This document shows, one piece after another, positions 19,710 through 27,914 of a DNA stretch of 58,803 nucleotides. The notes beneath the pieces are model-generated. The model saw only the letters and a program-made list of their open reading frames with translations. It had not been told where the DNA came from and did no database searches. The DNA is taken from positions 1 through 58,803 of the forward strand of contig JACQUC010000225.1 in the NCBI GenBank assembly GCA_016210495.1. The letters are read 5' to 3'. Source of the stretch: Chloroflexota bacterium (GTDB lineage: Bacteria; Chloroflexota; FW602-bin22; JACPRP01). Position numbers and translations under genes: made by a program. Position 1 is the first letter of the stretch; each line of letters begins with the position of its first letter.

Positions 19710-20917
19710 CGACTCAGCCAGCCGGCAAAAAAGATGTCTCCTTTGTCGACAATCTGACGCGGCTCCAAGTGATCAGCCTGGATGCCTGTACGCGTTGTAT
19801 GCAATGCCTGGAGTGGTGCCCGGTGCTGGACGCAACCGAAGACGAGTCGCTGACCACACCGGAAAAGATTCGTACTTACGGTGAGATCGTGCGCTCACAG
19901 CACGGCCTCCGCGCGAGACTGTTCGGCCGACCGGAGGTGTCGCCGGAAGTTCTGGAAAAGCTTACTCAGGCCCTCTTTACCTGCACGACCTGTGGCCGCT
20001 GTGGCGAGGTCTGTTCGGTTGGCATCAACACCCAGCGGTTGTGGCCGGCCATACGTGCGAAAATGGTAGAGCTCGGCATCGGGCCGGTTGGCGCACAGCG
20101 CGAGATACCGTCTATTGTGGCGCAGAAACACAATCCGTACGATGGAGATCATGCGGAACGCTTCGCGTGGATACCGCCAGAAGTTCCGGTGGCTGGCAGG
20201 GCCGAGATCGGCTATTTTGCCGGTTGCAGTGGGGCTTATACGGCGCGGCCGATGCTTGTCGGCGCGGTTACGGTGCTGCACGCGCTGGGGATAGAATTCA
20301 CCCTCTTCAAAGATGAGTGGTGTTGTGGGTTTCCGCTTTTCATTGTGGGCGAATTGAGCCCGATGGAACAGATGATCCGTCATAACGTCGATGGCTTTGC
20401 CGCCCAGGGGGTGAAACACCTCGTCGTCTCCTGTCCCTGTTGTATGTTTATGCTGCAAAATCACTGGCCGTATTTCTATGGTGAGCCATTGCCATTCGAC
20501 ATTATCCATACCACACAGTTCATTAAGCCTCACATCGAGGCAGGCAAGCTGAAATTGAGTAAGAGCCTTGATGCAACGATCACGTATCACGACCCCTGCT
20601 ACTTGAGTCGGGGCACGCACGTGATTGACGAGCCACGAGAGGTGCTTGCGCAGATTCGCGGCGCACGCGTTGTCGAGATGCGGCACAGCCGTGAGCTGTC
20701 ACGGTGCTGTGGTGCCGGCGGCGGCATTCGCCGGGGATTCCCGGAGGTGTCGATCCAGATGGCGCGCGCCCTGCTTCGCGAGGCCGAGGACGTCGGCGCA
20801 GATATTCTGGCGATCGACTGTCCCGCGTGCTACGAGCGACTGCACCTCGCACAGCAAGGCTTCTCCAGCAGCATCCAAGTGCTGGACTTGATGCAACTGG
20901 TGGCCGACTTATTGTAA
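19706..20917 (+). CDS. HdrD-like Fe-S protein with two CCG domains
   Basis: This 403-residue protein has two 4Fe-4S ferredoxin motifs (CTRCMQCLEWCP and CTTCGRCGEVCS, residues about 25-105). Two CCG cysteine-rich domains follow (FAGC...WCCGFP near 175-210 and HDPC...RCCGAGGG near 295-340). That order matches HdrD, GlpC and LutA-like subunits. It starts at TTG (19706), which overlaps the preceding stop as TTGA and has GGAGGAG 5 bases upstream, so the two are translationally coupled. The pair resembles a membrane HdrDE module. A function in feeding electrons to corrinoid activation, or in oxidising a thiol or quinol, is inferred. Confidence 0.85.
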   Translation: MTTQPAGKKDVSFVDNLTRLQVISLDACTRCMQCLEWCPVLDATEDESLTTPEKIRTYGEIVRSQHGLRARLFGRPEVSPEVLEKLTQALFTCTTCGRCGEVCSVGINTQRLWPAIRAKMVELGIGPVGAQREIPSIVAQKHNPYDGDHAERFAWIPPEVPVAGRAEIGYFAGCSGAYTARPMLVGAVTVLHALGIEFTLFKDEWCCGFPLFIVGELSPMEQMIRHNVDGFAAQGVKHLVVSCPCCMFMLQNHWPYFYGEPLPFDIIHTTQFIKPHIEAGKLKLSKSLDATITYHDPCYLSRGTHVIDEPREVLAQIRGARVVEMRHSRELSRCCGAGGGIRRGFPEVSIQMARALLREAEDVGADILAIDCPACYERLHLAQQGFSSSIQVLDLMQLVADLL

Positions 20918-20996
20918 ACGTTGCCGACGCTGGATTCTTGAACAGCCATCGTCAACTGGGAATACATAGCCGGCAGGAAAGGATGGGCGAGGCAAG

Positions 20997-22418
20997 ATGA
21001 GCGCAATTCATTTCGGCATCATCGGTTATCTCCTCGTAGTGGCTATCGTCGCCTACGTCGGGAGAAGGAAGACCGTGGGCGTCGACGGCTTCTTAGTCGC
21101 CGGGAGAAAGATGCCCATTTGGGTGGCATCTTTCTCCCTGGCGGCCACGCTGATCGGGACCGGCGTCACGATCGGCGTCGGGGAGATGGCCTACCAGTCC
21201 GGCCTGTCCGCCATTCTTTATCCGGTCGCTCTTGCCCTCGCCTTGGGCATATCGATGTGGCTCGCGGCGGCGAGGTTTCGCGAGGGCGAATACTACACTT
21301 TGCCCGAGATGTGCGCCCGGTTCTACGGGCGGAAGAGCCGCTACGTGCTGGCCGTATCCAGCACTCTTAGATGGATAGGGCCGATTGCCGCTCAGTTCGT
21401 TGCCATCGGGGCTATCGTCAGCACCCTGACGGGCTGGCCAATTCACATTTCCATCGTCCTCAGCGCCGGTCTGACCATCGGCTACACCGTTTTGGGAGGC
21501 ATCTGGGCCGTTTCCCTCACCGATGTCATCCAGTTGGTGGTCGTCTATCTGGGGCTGGTGCTGCTGATGCTGGTGACTATGGGGCGGTACGGTGACATGT
21601 TCACGATAGTGCGAGACCTTCCTCCGGTGTATTCAAGCTGGGACGGAGTAGGCGTCCTGCCACTGACAGCCTGGCTGGGTAGCTTGATGATGATAGCATT
21701 CATCGACCAGCCTTGGATGCAGTTGTGCGCTTCCGTGCGCACTCCAAAGTGTGCGCGAAAGGCCGGCTTGATCGCCGCGGCGCTGGTGCTGCCGATAGGA
21801 TTCATCTCCGTGTACACTGGGCTCTTGGCCAGACTAACGTCGCCTGGTCTGGATCCACGCATGGCCGTATCCTCTGCGCTGGTCCAGAACCTTGACCCCC
21901 TCATCGCGGCCTTGGCCGTAGCCGCTATCGTCGCCGCCGGGATGTCGTGTGCCGATTCGTGGCTTCATTCGTCGTCCACGGTGGTGGTTAAGGACCTGTA
22001 TCAGGAGCTAGTCGACAAGAACGCCTCCGAAGGAAGAATCCATTTCGTCTCAATGCTCGCGACCCTGGTTCTGGGGTTGATGAGCCTGGGGCTGGCGCTG
22101 ATCTGGCAGGGCGGCATAATTATGCTGGTGATGCTGACAGGTGCCTGGGCCTCGGTCGTCTACATCGGGCCGGTGCTGGTCGCCTGGTTCTCGCCCAGGA
22201 AGATCCTGCCCAACGTCGGCCTGGGGCTGATGGTCCTCGTGCTCGTCGTGGGCACCCTCATTTTGGTGCGGCCACCTTACGTCGGCGGTGTCCATCCAAA
22301 CCTGTCGGTGACGCTTATCGCCTTCGCCACGACCGCGGTCGCCGTCCTCCTGCCCTGGACGTCCTATCGGTTGGCCGGTAGGGGCCGGCAGGAGGTGGCT
22401 CCGGCGCCCGGAGGGTGA
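20997..22418 (+). CDS. sodium/solute symporter (SSS family)
   Basis: The 473-residue protein has about 13 hydrophobic helices and the SSS-family signatures. DGFLVAGRKMP lies near the start, a GxGVTIGVGEMAYQSG segment follows, and PAGMSCADSWLHSSSTVV-like residues mark the sodium-site helix. The family imports small organic solutes such as proline, pantothenate, choline or short acids with sodium. It lies 79 bases after the HdrD-like gene in the same direction and is therefore the natural importer for the methylated substrate. The solute is not identifiable from sequence. Confidence 0.9.
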   Translation: MSAIHFGIIGYLLVVAIVAYVGRRKTVGVDGFLVAGRKMPIWVASFSLAATLIGTGVTIGVGEMAYQSGLSAILYPVALALALGISMWLAAARFREGEYYTLPEMCARFYGRKSRYVLAVSSTLRWIGPIAAQFVAIGAIVSTLTGWPIHISIVLSAGLTIGYTVLGGIWAVSLTDVIQLVVVYLGLVLLMLVTMGRYGDMFTIVRDLPPVYSSWDGVGVLPLTAWLGSLMMIAFIDQPWMQLCASVRTPKCARKAGLIAAALVLPIGFISVYTGLLARLTSPGLDPRMAVSSALVQNLDPLIAALAVAAIVAAGMSCADSWLHSSSTVVVKDLYQELVDKNASEGRIHFVSMLATLVLGLMSLGLALIWQGGIIMLVMLTGAWASVVYIGPVLVAWFSPRKILPNVGLGLMVLVLVVGTLILVRPPYVGGVHPNLSVTLIAFATTAVAVLLPWTSYRLAGRGRQEVAPAPGG

Positions 22419-22459
22419 TGGTCCTCAGGCTTGGCCCCTCCAAAACCACTAACCTAACC

Positions 22460-22489
22460 TTGCCCAACCTGCAAACTTTCAGCTATAAT
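22460..22489 (+). promoter_or_regulatory. probable promoter of the histidine kinase gene
   Basis: TATAAT (22484-22489) is preceded at 18 bases by TTGCCC (22460-22465). The -10 box overlaps the first in-frame ATG (22488), so that ATG cannot be the start. This supports a start at TTG 22548. Confidence 0.55.
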
Positions 22490-22547
22490 GGCTGACGGCT
22501 ATTGGCCTCATGGAATCGTCTCTAGCTCACGGAAGGGACGCGATAGC

Positions 22548-23900
22548 TTGAATCTAAGAACCCTCAAGATACTGACCGTGTTCGCGCCGGCGCTTTTCAT
22601 CGGGCTCTTCGAGGTCGTGAGACATCTTGTCTTCGTCGAGCATCAGCCTATGTTCCTCGGCAACCTCGTGTTGCTCGGCGCCGTCTTGGCCGGAGGGCTG
22701 TTCTTCTCGACCACGATTTTCCGCGTCATCGAGGGGATGCAAAGGCAGATCGTACGTAGGAACCAGGAACTGGTTGCACTTAACAGCGTGGGACTGGCTG
22801 TGAGCGAGTCCCTGGACCTTGATGTGATTCTTTACCGAGCTATGGACAAGGTCCTTGAGGTGACGCGCACCGACGCCGGCGAGATATTTCTGCTCGACGA
22901 GCCAACGCAGGAGATGGTGCAGCAAGTACGAGCCGGACCTTTTGCCAGCGCCTTTCTGGAAAAGACCAGATTCCGCCTGGGGGAGGGTCTGGTTGGAGCC
23001 GTAGCCCAGTCCCGCGAACCTATGGTGGTGGAGGATCTTGCGAGCGACGAGAGGTTCTTGAGGTCGAAAATCAGAAATAGCGGATTTCGCTCGCTGGTCT
23101 GCGTGCCTCTCAAGACACAGGATGCCGTGGTGGGAGTTTTTGACATCTACACCCTGGGGTTGCGTCGTTTCACACAAGATGATATAGAGTTGATGGTCAA
23201 TACTGGCAACCAGATAGCGATGGCAATCGACAACGCCCGTCTTCACGAGAAAGTGCACTGCGTGGCGGTTCTGGAGGAAAGAGAAAGGATCGCTCGCGAA
23301 ATGCACGACGGCCTGGCGCAAGTGCTGGGCTACATCAACACCAAAACGCAGGCTGTGAGAAACTTCCTCGACGCCGGCCAGCGCGAGCAGGCGGATCGGC
23401 ATCTCAGAGAGCTCGAGACGACAGTGCAGGAGGTGTACGCCGACGTCCGTGAGGTAATCCTGGGCCTGCGCAGCTCCGCACTGCTGCAACGGGGAATGGT
23501 GCCGGCTCTGAAAGAGTACGTTACCCGCTTCAGCCATCTCAGCAGCGTAGAGGCGGAACTCCATGTCCACAACGGCATTGCAGCATGTCTCTCACCTGCC
23601 ACCGAGGTTCAGGTTATCCGCATCATTCAGGAGTCTCTCACCAACATTAGGAAGCACGCCAAGGCTCGCCACGCCTGGGTCCGCATCTGCCAGGCTGACG
23701 ACGACGTACAAATCGTCGTCGAGGACGATGGCCAGGGATTCGACGTGTCGAATCTCAAGAGAGGGGATGGGCCCCGATTTGGTCTGCAGACCATGAAGGA
23801 GAGGGCTGAGAGCGTCAATGGAACCCTGGAGGTTCTGTCTGCTCCCGAGGCCGGAACCAGGGTGGTCGTTAGGATTCCTGCCAGTCAGGGGGTGGCATGA
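22548..23900 (+). CDS. NarL-type sensor histidine kinase (2 TM, GAF, HisKA_3, HATPase)
   Basis: This is a membrane sensor of about 450 residues. Two N-terminal hydrophobic segments (residues about 8-25 and 38-60) with a very short loop are followed by a GAF domain (about 85-235). The phospho-acceptor region EERERIAREMHDGLAQ follows, with His near residue 250. An ATPase domain carries ESLTNIRKHAKA, DDGQGFD and GLQTMKERAE. The absence of a sizeable outside loop suggests that the GAF domain senses an internal signal. TTG 22548 is chosen because a -10 element overlaps the upstream ATG and GGAAGGGA precedes the TTG. It overlaps the response regulator by 4 bases. Confidence 0.92.
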   Translation: MNLRTLKILTVFAPALFIGLFEVVRHLVFVEHQPMFLGNLVLLGAVLAGGLFFSTTIFRVIEGMQRQIVRRNQELVALNSVGLAVSESLDLDVILYRAMDKVLEVTRTDAGEIFLLDEPTQEMVQQVRAGPFASAFLEKTRFRLGEGLVGAVAQSREPMVVEDLASDERFLRSKIRNSGFRSLVCVPLKTQDAVVGVFDIYTLGLRRFTQDDIELMVNTGNQIAMAIDNARLHEKVHCVAVLEERERIAREMHDGLAQVLGYINTKTQAVRNFLDAGQREQADRHLRELETTVQEVYADVREVILGLRSSALLQRGMVPALKEYVTRFSHLSSVEAELHVHNGIAACLSPATEVQVIRIIQESLTNIRKHAKARHAWVRICQADDDVQIVVEDDGQGFDVSNLKRGDGPRFGLQTMKERAESVNGTLEVLSAPEAGTRVVVRIPASQGVA

Positions 23901-24544
23901 GGGTTCTGCTCGTAGACGATCACGAGTTGGTGCGCAACGGCATCGCCAGCCTGCTGGCCTCCCGTGGTATCGAAGTGGTGGGCGAGGCTGGTGATGGGCT
24001 GGAGGCCGTCGCGAAAGCTCGCGAATTGAAACCGGATTTGATTCTGATGGACATTCAGATGCCCCGCTGCTCTGGCCTCGAGGCCGCTCGCCTGATCAAG
24101 GCCGAGATGCCTCAGGTCAAGATCGTCATGCTCACGGTGTCTGAAGACGACCAGGACCTCTTCGACGCCATCAAGAGCGGCGCCGAAGGCTATCTCCTCA
24201 AGAATCTGCGGGCCGAGGATTTCTTCGATCTCCTTTCGGGGCTGGGCCGGAGGGAAGCCGCCATCTCTCCCCAACTCACCAGCAGAATCATTAGGGAGTT
24301 CGCTCGCAAAGGCTCAAAGAGCGGCGAGCCCGCCGGCCAACAGGGCGAGCTTACTAATCGCGAAACAGATGTGCTGAAACTGGTGGCACGCGGGGCCTCC
24401 AACAAGGAAATCGCTTTGGCGCTCAAAATCACCGAGAACACGGTCAAATACCACCTGGGCAACATAATGCAAAAGCTCCAGGTCAAAAACAGAGCCCAAG
24501 TCGCCGCCTACGCCATCGGCAGGGGTATACCTGCCAGAGGGTAA
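23897..24544 (+). CDS. NarL/FixJ-type response regulator
   Basis: The 215-residue protein has an N-terminal receiver domain with DDHE near residue 8, phospho-acceptor Asp52 in LILMDIQMP and the conserved Lys in KSGAEGYLLK. A LuxR-type helix-turn-helix follows (TNRETDVLKLVARGASNKEI, then TENTVKYH). Its ATG overlaps the kinase stop (ATGA), so the two form a coupled pair. Likely targets are the flanking symporter/corrinoid genes or the cytochrome 200 bases downstream; the sequence does not decide which. Confidence 0.95.
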   Translation: MRVLLVDDHELVRNGIASLLASRGIEVVGEAGDGLEAVAKARELKPDLILMDIQMPRCSGLEAARLIKAEMPQVKIVMLTVSEDDQDLFDAIKSGAEGYLLKNLRAEDFFDLLSGLGRREAAISPQLTSRIIREFARKGSKSGEPAGQQGELTNRETDVLKLVARGASNKEIALALKITENTVKYHLGNIMQKLQVKNRAQVAAYAIGRGIPARG

Positions 24545-24742
24545 CGTCCTCCCCATTCGTATGGGCTATCCCCACCCGTTTTGCCAGCATAAAAAACTAT
24601 CCAAAAAAGCGTGGTAGTCGCGCCGAGCACAAGGCATAATGCCCGGTGGTGTGCAAAAGGAGGCATGCCGCAAGGACGCCAAGAAGCCGGCACGCTATCG
24701 ATTAGGCTATTTCATTCTGATGGCCCAAAGGAGGAAAGTTGC

Positions 24743-26806
24743 ATGGCTGTATTCACTCGGAGGACCGCTGTCTTCGGCGCAATACTCGGCGTATCGATTC
24801 TGGCGGCCGTCGTCATGGTTATCGCCCAGTCGTCGGCGGTTGCCACGGGTGCCGCCAACCCGGCCGGCGATGGGGTGGTGCTGAAGATCACAGGGATCTC
24901 CATTCCCGATGACCTCAAGCCAGTTGTGTCGTTCACGGTGACCGACGCGAAGGGCAGTCCGCTCAGTTTGGCCGACTTCGACGAGGGCGGGCTCCGATTC
25001 ATACTGGCCGCTATCAAGACCGATCCCGAGACCCAGAGCACCATGTACGTGAACTACGTGGTGAACAATGTGCCGGGAAGAGACTACCGATTTGGTGGCC
25101 AGGCGCTCAAGGCCACTCTTGCCAGCGCTCAGCAAGCGGGCGTTGACTCGACGGGCACCTTCAGCGAGCTGGGCGGAGGCAGCTTCACCTACAAGTTCGG
25201 CACCGCATTGCCCAGTGACTTCGATCGATCGGCAACCCACGCCCTTGGTGGTTACGTCACCCGCAACGCCCGTGCCTTCGTCTCCAACGACGTGTTCTAT
25301 TTCGTGCCGTCCGGTGGGCCGGTGCAGGTGCAGCGGCAGATAGTTACTATTGAGGCCTGCAACGCCTGCCACGACAACCTGGCATTCCACGGCGGCACAC
25401 GTAAAGACACCAGGGTGTGCGTGCTCTGCCACACTCCTCAAACCACGGACCCGGAAACTTCCAACCCCGTCGATTTCAAGGTCTTGATTCACAAGATTCA
25501 CTCGGGCCACAACCTGCCGAGTGTCGAGGAAGGCACGCCGTACTACATCGTCGGCAACTCACAAAACGTCTTCGACTTCTCTGGCGTTCGCTGGCCGCAG
25601 GACACCAGGAACTGCCAGACGTGCCACAAGGGACCTCAAGGTGACAACTTCAAGACCCAGCCCAGTGCCCGGACGTGCGGTTCGTGTCACGACAACGTGA
25701 ACTTCACCACCGGTGCGAACCACCCCGGTGGCCCTCAGCCAAACTCGGCCTGCAAGACCTGCCACACCCCCGATGGTCCTGAGTTCGGTCTATCCGTCAC
25801 CGGCGCGCACACGATCCCGACAAAGTCCACACAGTTGAGGGGCGTGAACTTCGAGATCGTTAGCTTCACCAACACCAGACCCGGTGAGTCGCCCACGGTC
25901 GTCTTCAACATCAAAGACAACGCCGGGCAGCCCATCGCGCCGTCGGAGATGACCAGCGTCGGATTCGTGCTATCCGGGCCAACCACCGACTATACCAGCC
26001 CGCCGGTTGTGGAGGCGGCCAACAACGCCACACCCACCGGCGATGGCAACTACAGCTACACCTTCAACGCGAAGATTCCTGCCGATGCCAGTGGTACCTA
26101 TGCCGTTGGTATACAGGGTTATATCGACACCCCGTTGAAAGACCCTTCCGGCAACCCGGTGGACATTAACGGTCCGTTGGCCCCGGCCAGGGACGTTGGC
26201 TTCAACAGGGTCGCCTATGGCGCCGTGACCGATGCCGTGCCGATGCCTCGTAAGCAGATCGTTGACATAAACAACTGCAACAAGTGTCACGAGACGCTCG
26301 CGCTCCACGGCGGCACGCGCCGCAACACCGAGTTCTGCATATTGTGCCACAACCCCATGAATACCGATATCGGTAAGCGCACGACGGCCGGTGGGCCACT
26401 GCCGCCGGAGTCGATCCAGTTCACGCGGCTCATCCACAAGATCCACACCGGTGAGGAGCAGAGCGAAAAGCCGTACATTATCTACGGCGGTGCGCCGGCC
26501 AATCCGGGCCCCATCGATCTGTCCGAGGCGCAGTTCCCGACCGATCGACGCAACTGCGAGAAGTGCCACATCCCGGGCGGGAATCTGCTCTCCAACATGC
26601 GCAAGGACGTGCTGCCGGTCACGGTGAAGGTGGGAGATACGGTATTTTCCTCCACCCCGCCGATTCAGAACGCCTGCACAGCGTGCCACGATAGCAAGCC
26701 GGCGATTGCGCATACTCAGGCGCAAACTGTCAACGGTGTAGAGAGCTGCCTGGTCTGCCACAACGAGAACCGGGAGTTCCCTGTCAGCAAGGCTCACGCC
26801 AGGTAA
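24743..26806 (+). CDS. exported decaheme c-type cytochrome, OmcA/MtrC family
   Basis: This 687-residue protein begins with a signal peptide (MAVFTRRTAVFGAILGVSIL then AAVVMVIAQSS). It carries exactly ten CxxCH heme motifs: CNACH, CVLCH, CQTCH, CGSCH, CKTCH, CNKCH, CILCH, CEKCH, CTACH and CLVCH. Five fall between residues about 205 and 340 and five between 510 and 675, each group preceded by a beta-rich domain. That is the two-by-two domain plan of OmcA/MtrC outer-surface cytochromes that reduce metals or other external acceptors. ATG 24743 follows AGGAGG at 8 bases. No lipobox is seen and no MtrA/MtrB-type partner is in the window, so how it is anchored is unclear. A strong terminator follows. 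Confidence 0.93.
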   Translation: MAVFTRRTAVFGAILGVSILAAVVMVIAQSSAVATGAANPAGDGVVLKITGISIPDDLKPVVSFTVTDAKGSPLSLADFDEGGLRFILAAIKTDPETQSTMYVNYVVNNVPGRDYRFGGQALKATLASAQQAGVDSTGTFSELGGGSFTYKFGTALPSDFDRSATHALGGYVTRNARAFVSNDVFYFVPSGGPVQVQRQIVTIEACNACHDNLAFHGGTRKDTRVCVLCHTPQTTDPETSNPVDFKVLIHKIHSGHNLPSVEEGTPYYIVGNSQNVFDFSGVRWPQDTRNCQTCHKGPQGDNFKTQPSARTCGSCHDNVNFTTGANHPGGPQPNSACKTCHTPDGPEFGLSVTGAHTIPTKSTQLRGVNFEIVSFTNTRPGESPTVVFNIKDNAGQPIAPSEMTSVGFVLSGPTTDYTSPPVVEAANNATPTGDGNYSYTFNAKIPADASGTYAVGIQGYIDTPLKDPSGNPVDINGPLAPARDVGFNRVAYGAVTDAVPMPRKQIVDINNCNKCHETLALHGGTRRNTEFCILCHNPMNTDIGKRTTAGGPLPPESIQFTRLIHKIHTGEEQSEKPYIIYGGAPANPGPIDLSEAQFPTDRRNCEKCHIPGGNLLSNMRKDVLPVTVKVGDTVFSSTPPIQNACTACHDSKPAIAHTQAQTVNGVESCLVCHNENREFPVSKAHAR

Positions 26807-26839
26807 GCGCTAGGAGTACCGTTCCTTTTCCTTCGATCC

Positions 26840-26873
26840 GGGTGGGAGGAATTGCATCCTCCCACCCTTGTTC
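26840..26873 (+). terminator. intrinsic terminator of the cytochrome gene
   Basis: A perfect 11-bp stem (GGGTGGGAGGA / TCCTCCCACCC) with the six-base loop ATTGCA begins 34 bases after the cytochrome stop and is followed by a short T-rich tract (TTGTT). Confidence 0.8.
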
Positions 26874-26923
26874 ACTGAGTCAAGCTCCAGGACCACGACA
26901 AGCGATGTTACGAGCGCTCTTGT

Positions 26924-26956
26924 CCCCTCTCCCTTTCAGGGAGAGGGTGAGGGTCG
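26924..26956. repeat. dispersed palindromic repeat family A, copy 1
   Basis: The core CCCCTCTCCCT-n-AGGGAGAGGG is followed by the TGAGGG tail typical of the family. Here the tail lacks the TTAGGG found in other copies. It lies between two convergent genes. Confidence 0.8.
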
Positions 26957-27013
26957 TACCCTGTCTTGCCGTCGTGCGACGCCTGAATGTAGATATTCAC
27001 TTTCTTGGTACGC

Positions 27014-27039
27014 GTAGGGGCGGACGTCCCCGTCCGCCC
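27014..27039. repeat. GTAGGGGC hairpin repeat family B, copy 1
   Basis: GTAGGGGCGGAC is followed by a short loop and GTCCGCCC, a compact stem-loop. Other copies with a different inner stem but the same GTAGGGGC start occur at 32540, 57930 and 58013. It lies just downstream of the DUF2249 gene end. Confidence 0.7.
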
Positions 27040-27065
27040 GGGGTGGGGCGGGGCTGCTTGCCCTC

Positions 27066-27914
27066 CTACGACTTCCGAATGTAAATATCCACCTCGTCCG
27101 GCCCCAGCTCCACCGTCTTGTTGGCGTAGCCCAGCTCGGCCAGCTTGGGGTACAGGTAGGCAGGACGCCGCTTGTGGTGCACCAGCAGCGTCTCGCCTGA
27201 CTCGAGACTCGCCAATGCGTCCAGTATCTTGATCATAGGTTGCGGTGGCGTGAGTTCCTTCACGTCGATGGACACCGTTGCCGTCGGTGTGGCGTCGTCG
27301 ATCTCACTCGCTGTCTTTACTTCCGACCCAGCGCGCTGGCGGTCTGCCGCCGTCGCCTCGACCCTTCCCTGCTTGAGAAAATAGACCTCCCACTCCTCGG
27401 GACCTAACCGGCATGCCCACGCGACGAACCCCCGTTTCCCGAGCACGTCGTAGAGAGGAAGCGGCTCAAACGTGTTCTTCAGATAGAAAACCTGGCCATC
27501 CTGCACCTCCGACACGGCGGCCATTATCCGTGAGAACGGGTCCGAGTGGTTGCGCTGGTCTTCGCGGACGTCCAGTCGCACGGCGATCGGCGAGGTGCTC
27601 ACCCAGGGCGGTTCCGGCGTTCCCGCCATCGAAGACAGCCTGAATGAGGCCGCCTCCGGTTTCTCCTCTACAACTCCCGCGGCCGCGTTGAGCGTTCGCA
27701 CCAGAGCAGCCGGGTCGAGCCCGGCGATCGCCGCCGCCTGCGCCACTGTCACCAGCCTGGAATGAATGCGTCGCAGGATAGGGTTCTTCAGGCGCGTGAA
27801 GTGCGGGCTCTGTGCCACCAGCACCTCCAACAGGCTGGGATATTCCTTCAATACCTCCGCGATCTTCATATTTGGCGTGATGGCCTTTGGCCTGGTCGTC
27901 TCCGCAACGCTCAT
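27066..27914 (-). CDS. DUF1858 + double DUF2249 domain protein
   Basis: The 282-residue protein opens with a DUF1858-type segment (ITPNMKIAEVLKEYPSLLEV). Two DUF2249-like domains follow, around residues 108-185 (FYLKNTFEPLPLYDVLGKRG) and 205-282 (LLVHHKRRPAYLYPKLAELG). DUF2249 proteins are SirA/TusA-like in fold and are often encoded near nitric-oxide or nitrite stress genes. Its ATG overlaps the stop of the upstream membrane-protein gene by 4 bases, so the two are coupled. Biochemical function is not established. Confidence 0.82.
   Translation of the reverse strand: MSVAETTRPKAITPNMKIAEVLKEYPSLLEVLVAQSPHFTRLKNPILRRIHSRLVTVAQAAAIAGLDPAALVRTLNAAAGVVEEKPEAASFRLSSMAGTPEPPWVSTSPIAVRLDVREDQRNHSDPFSRIMAAVSEVQDGQVFYLKNTFEPLPLYDVLGKRGFVAWACRLGPEEWEVYFLKQGRVEATAADRQRAGSEVKTASEIDDATPTATVSIDVKELTPPQPMIKILDALASLESGETLLVHHKRRPAYLYPKLAELGYANKTVELGPDEVDIYIRKS

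Noticed and set aside
24665..24742. Earlier start for the decaheme cytochrome at ATG 24665
   Set aside because: AGGAGG is only one base away from that ATG, and the signal peptide begins at ATG 24743, which has a well-spaced site.
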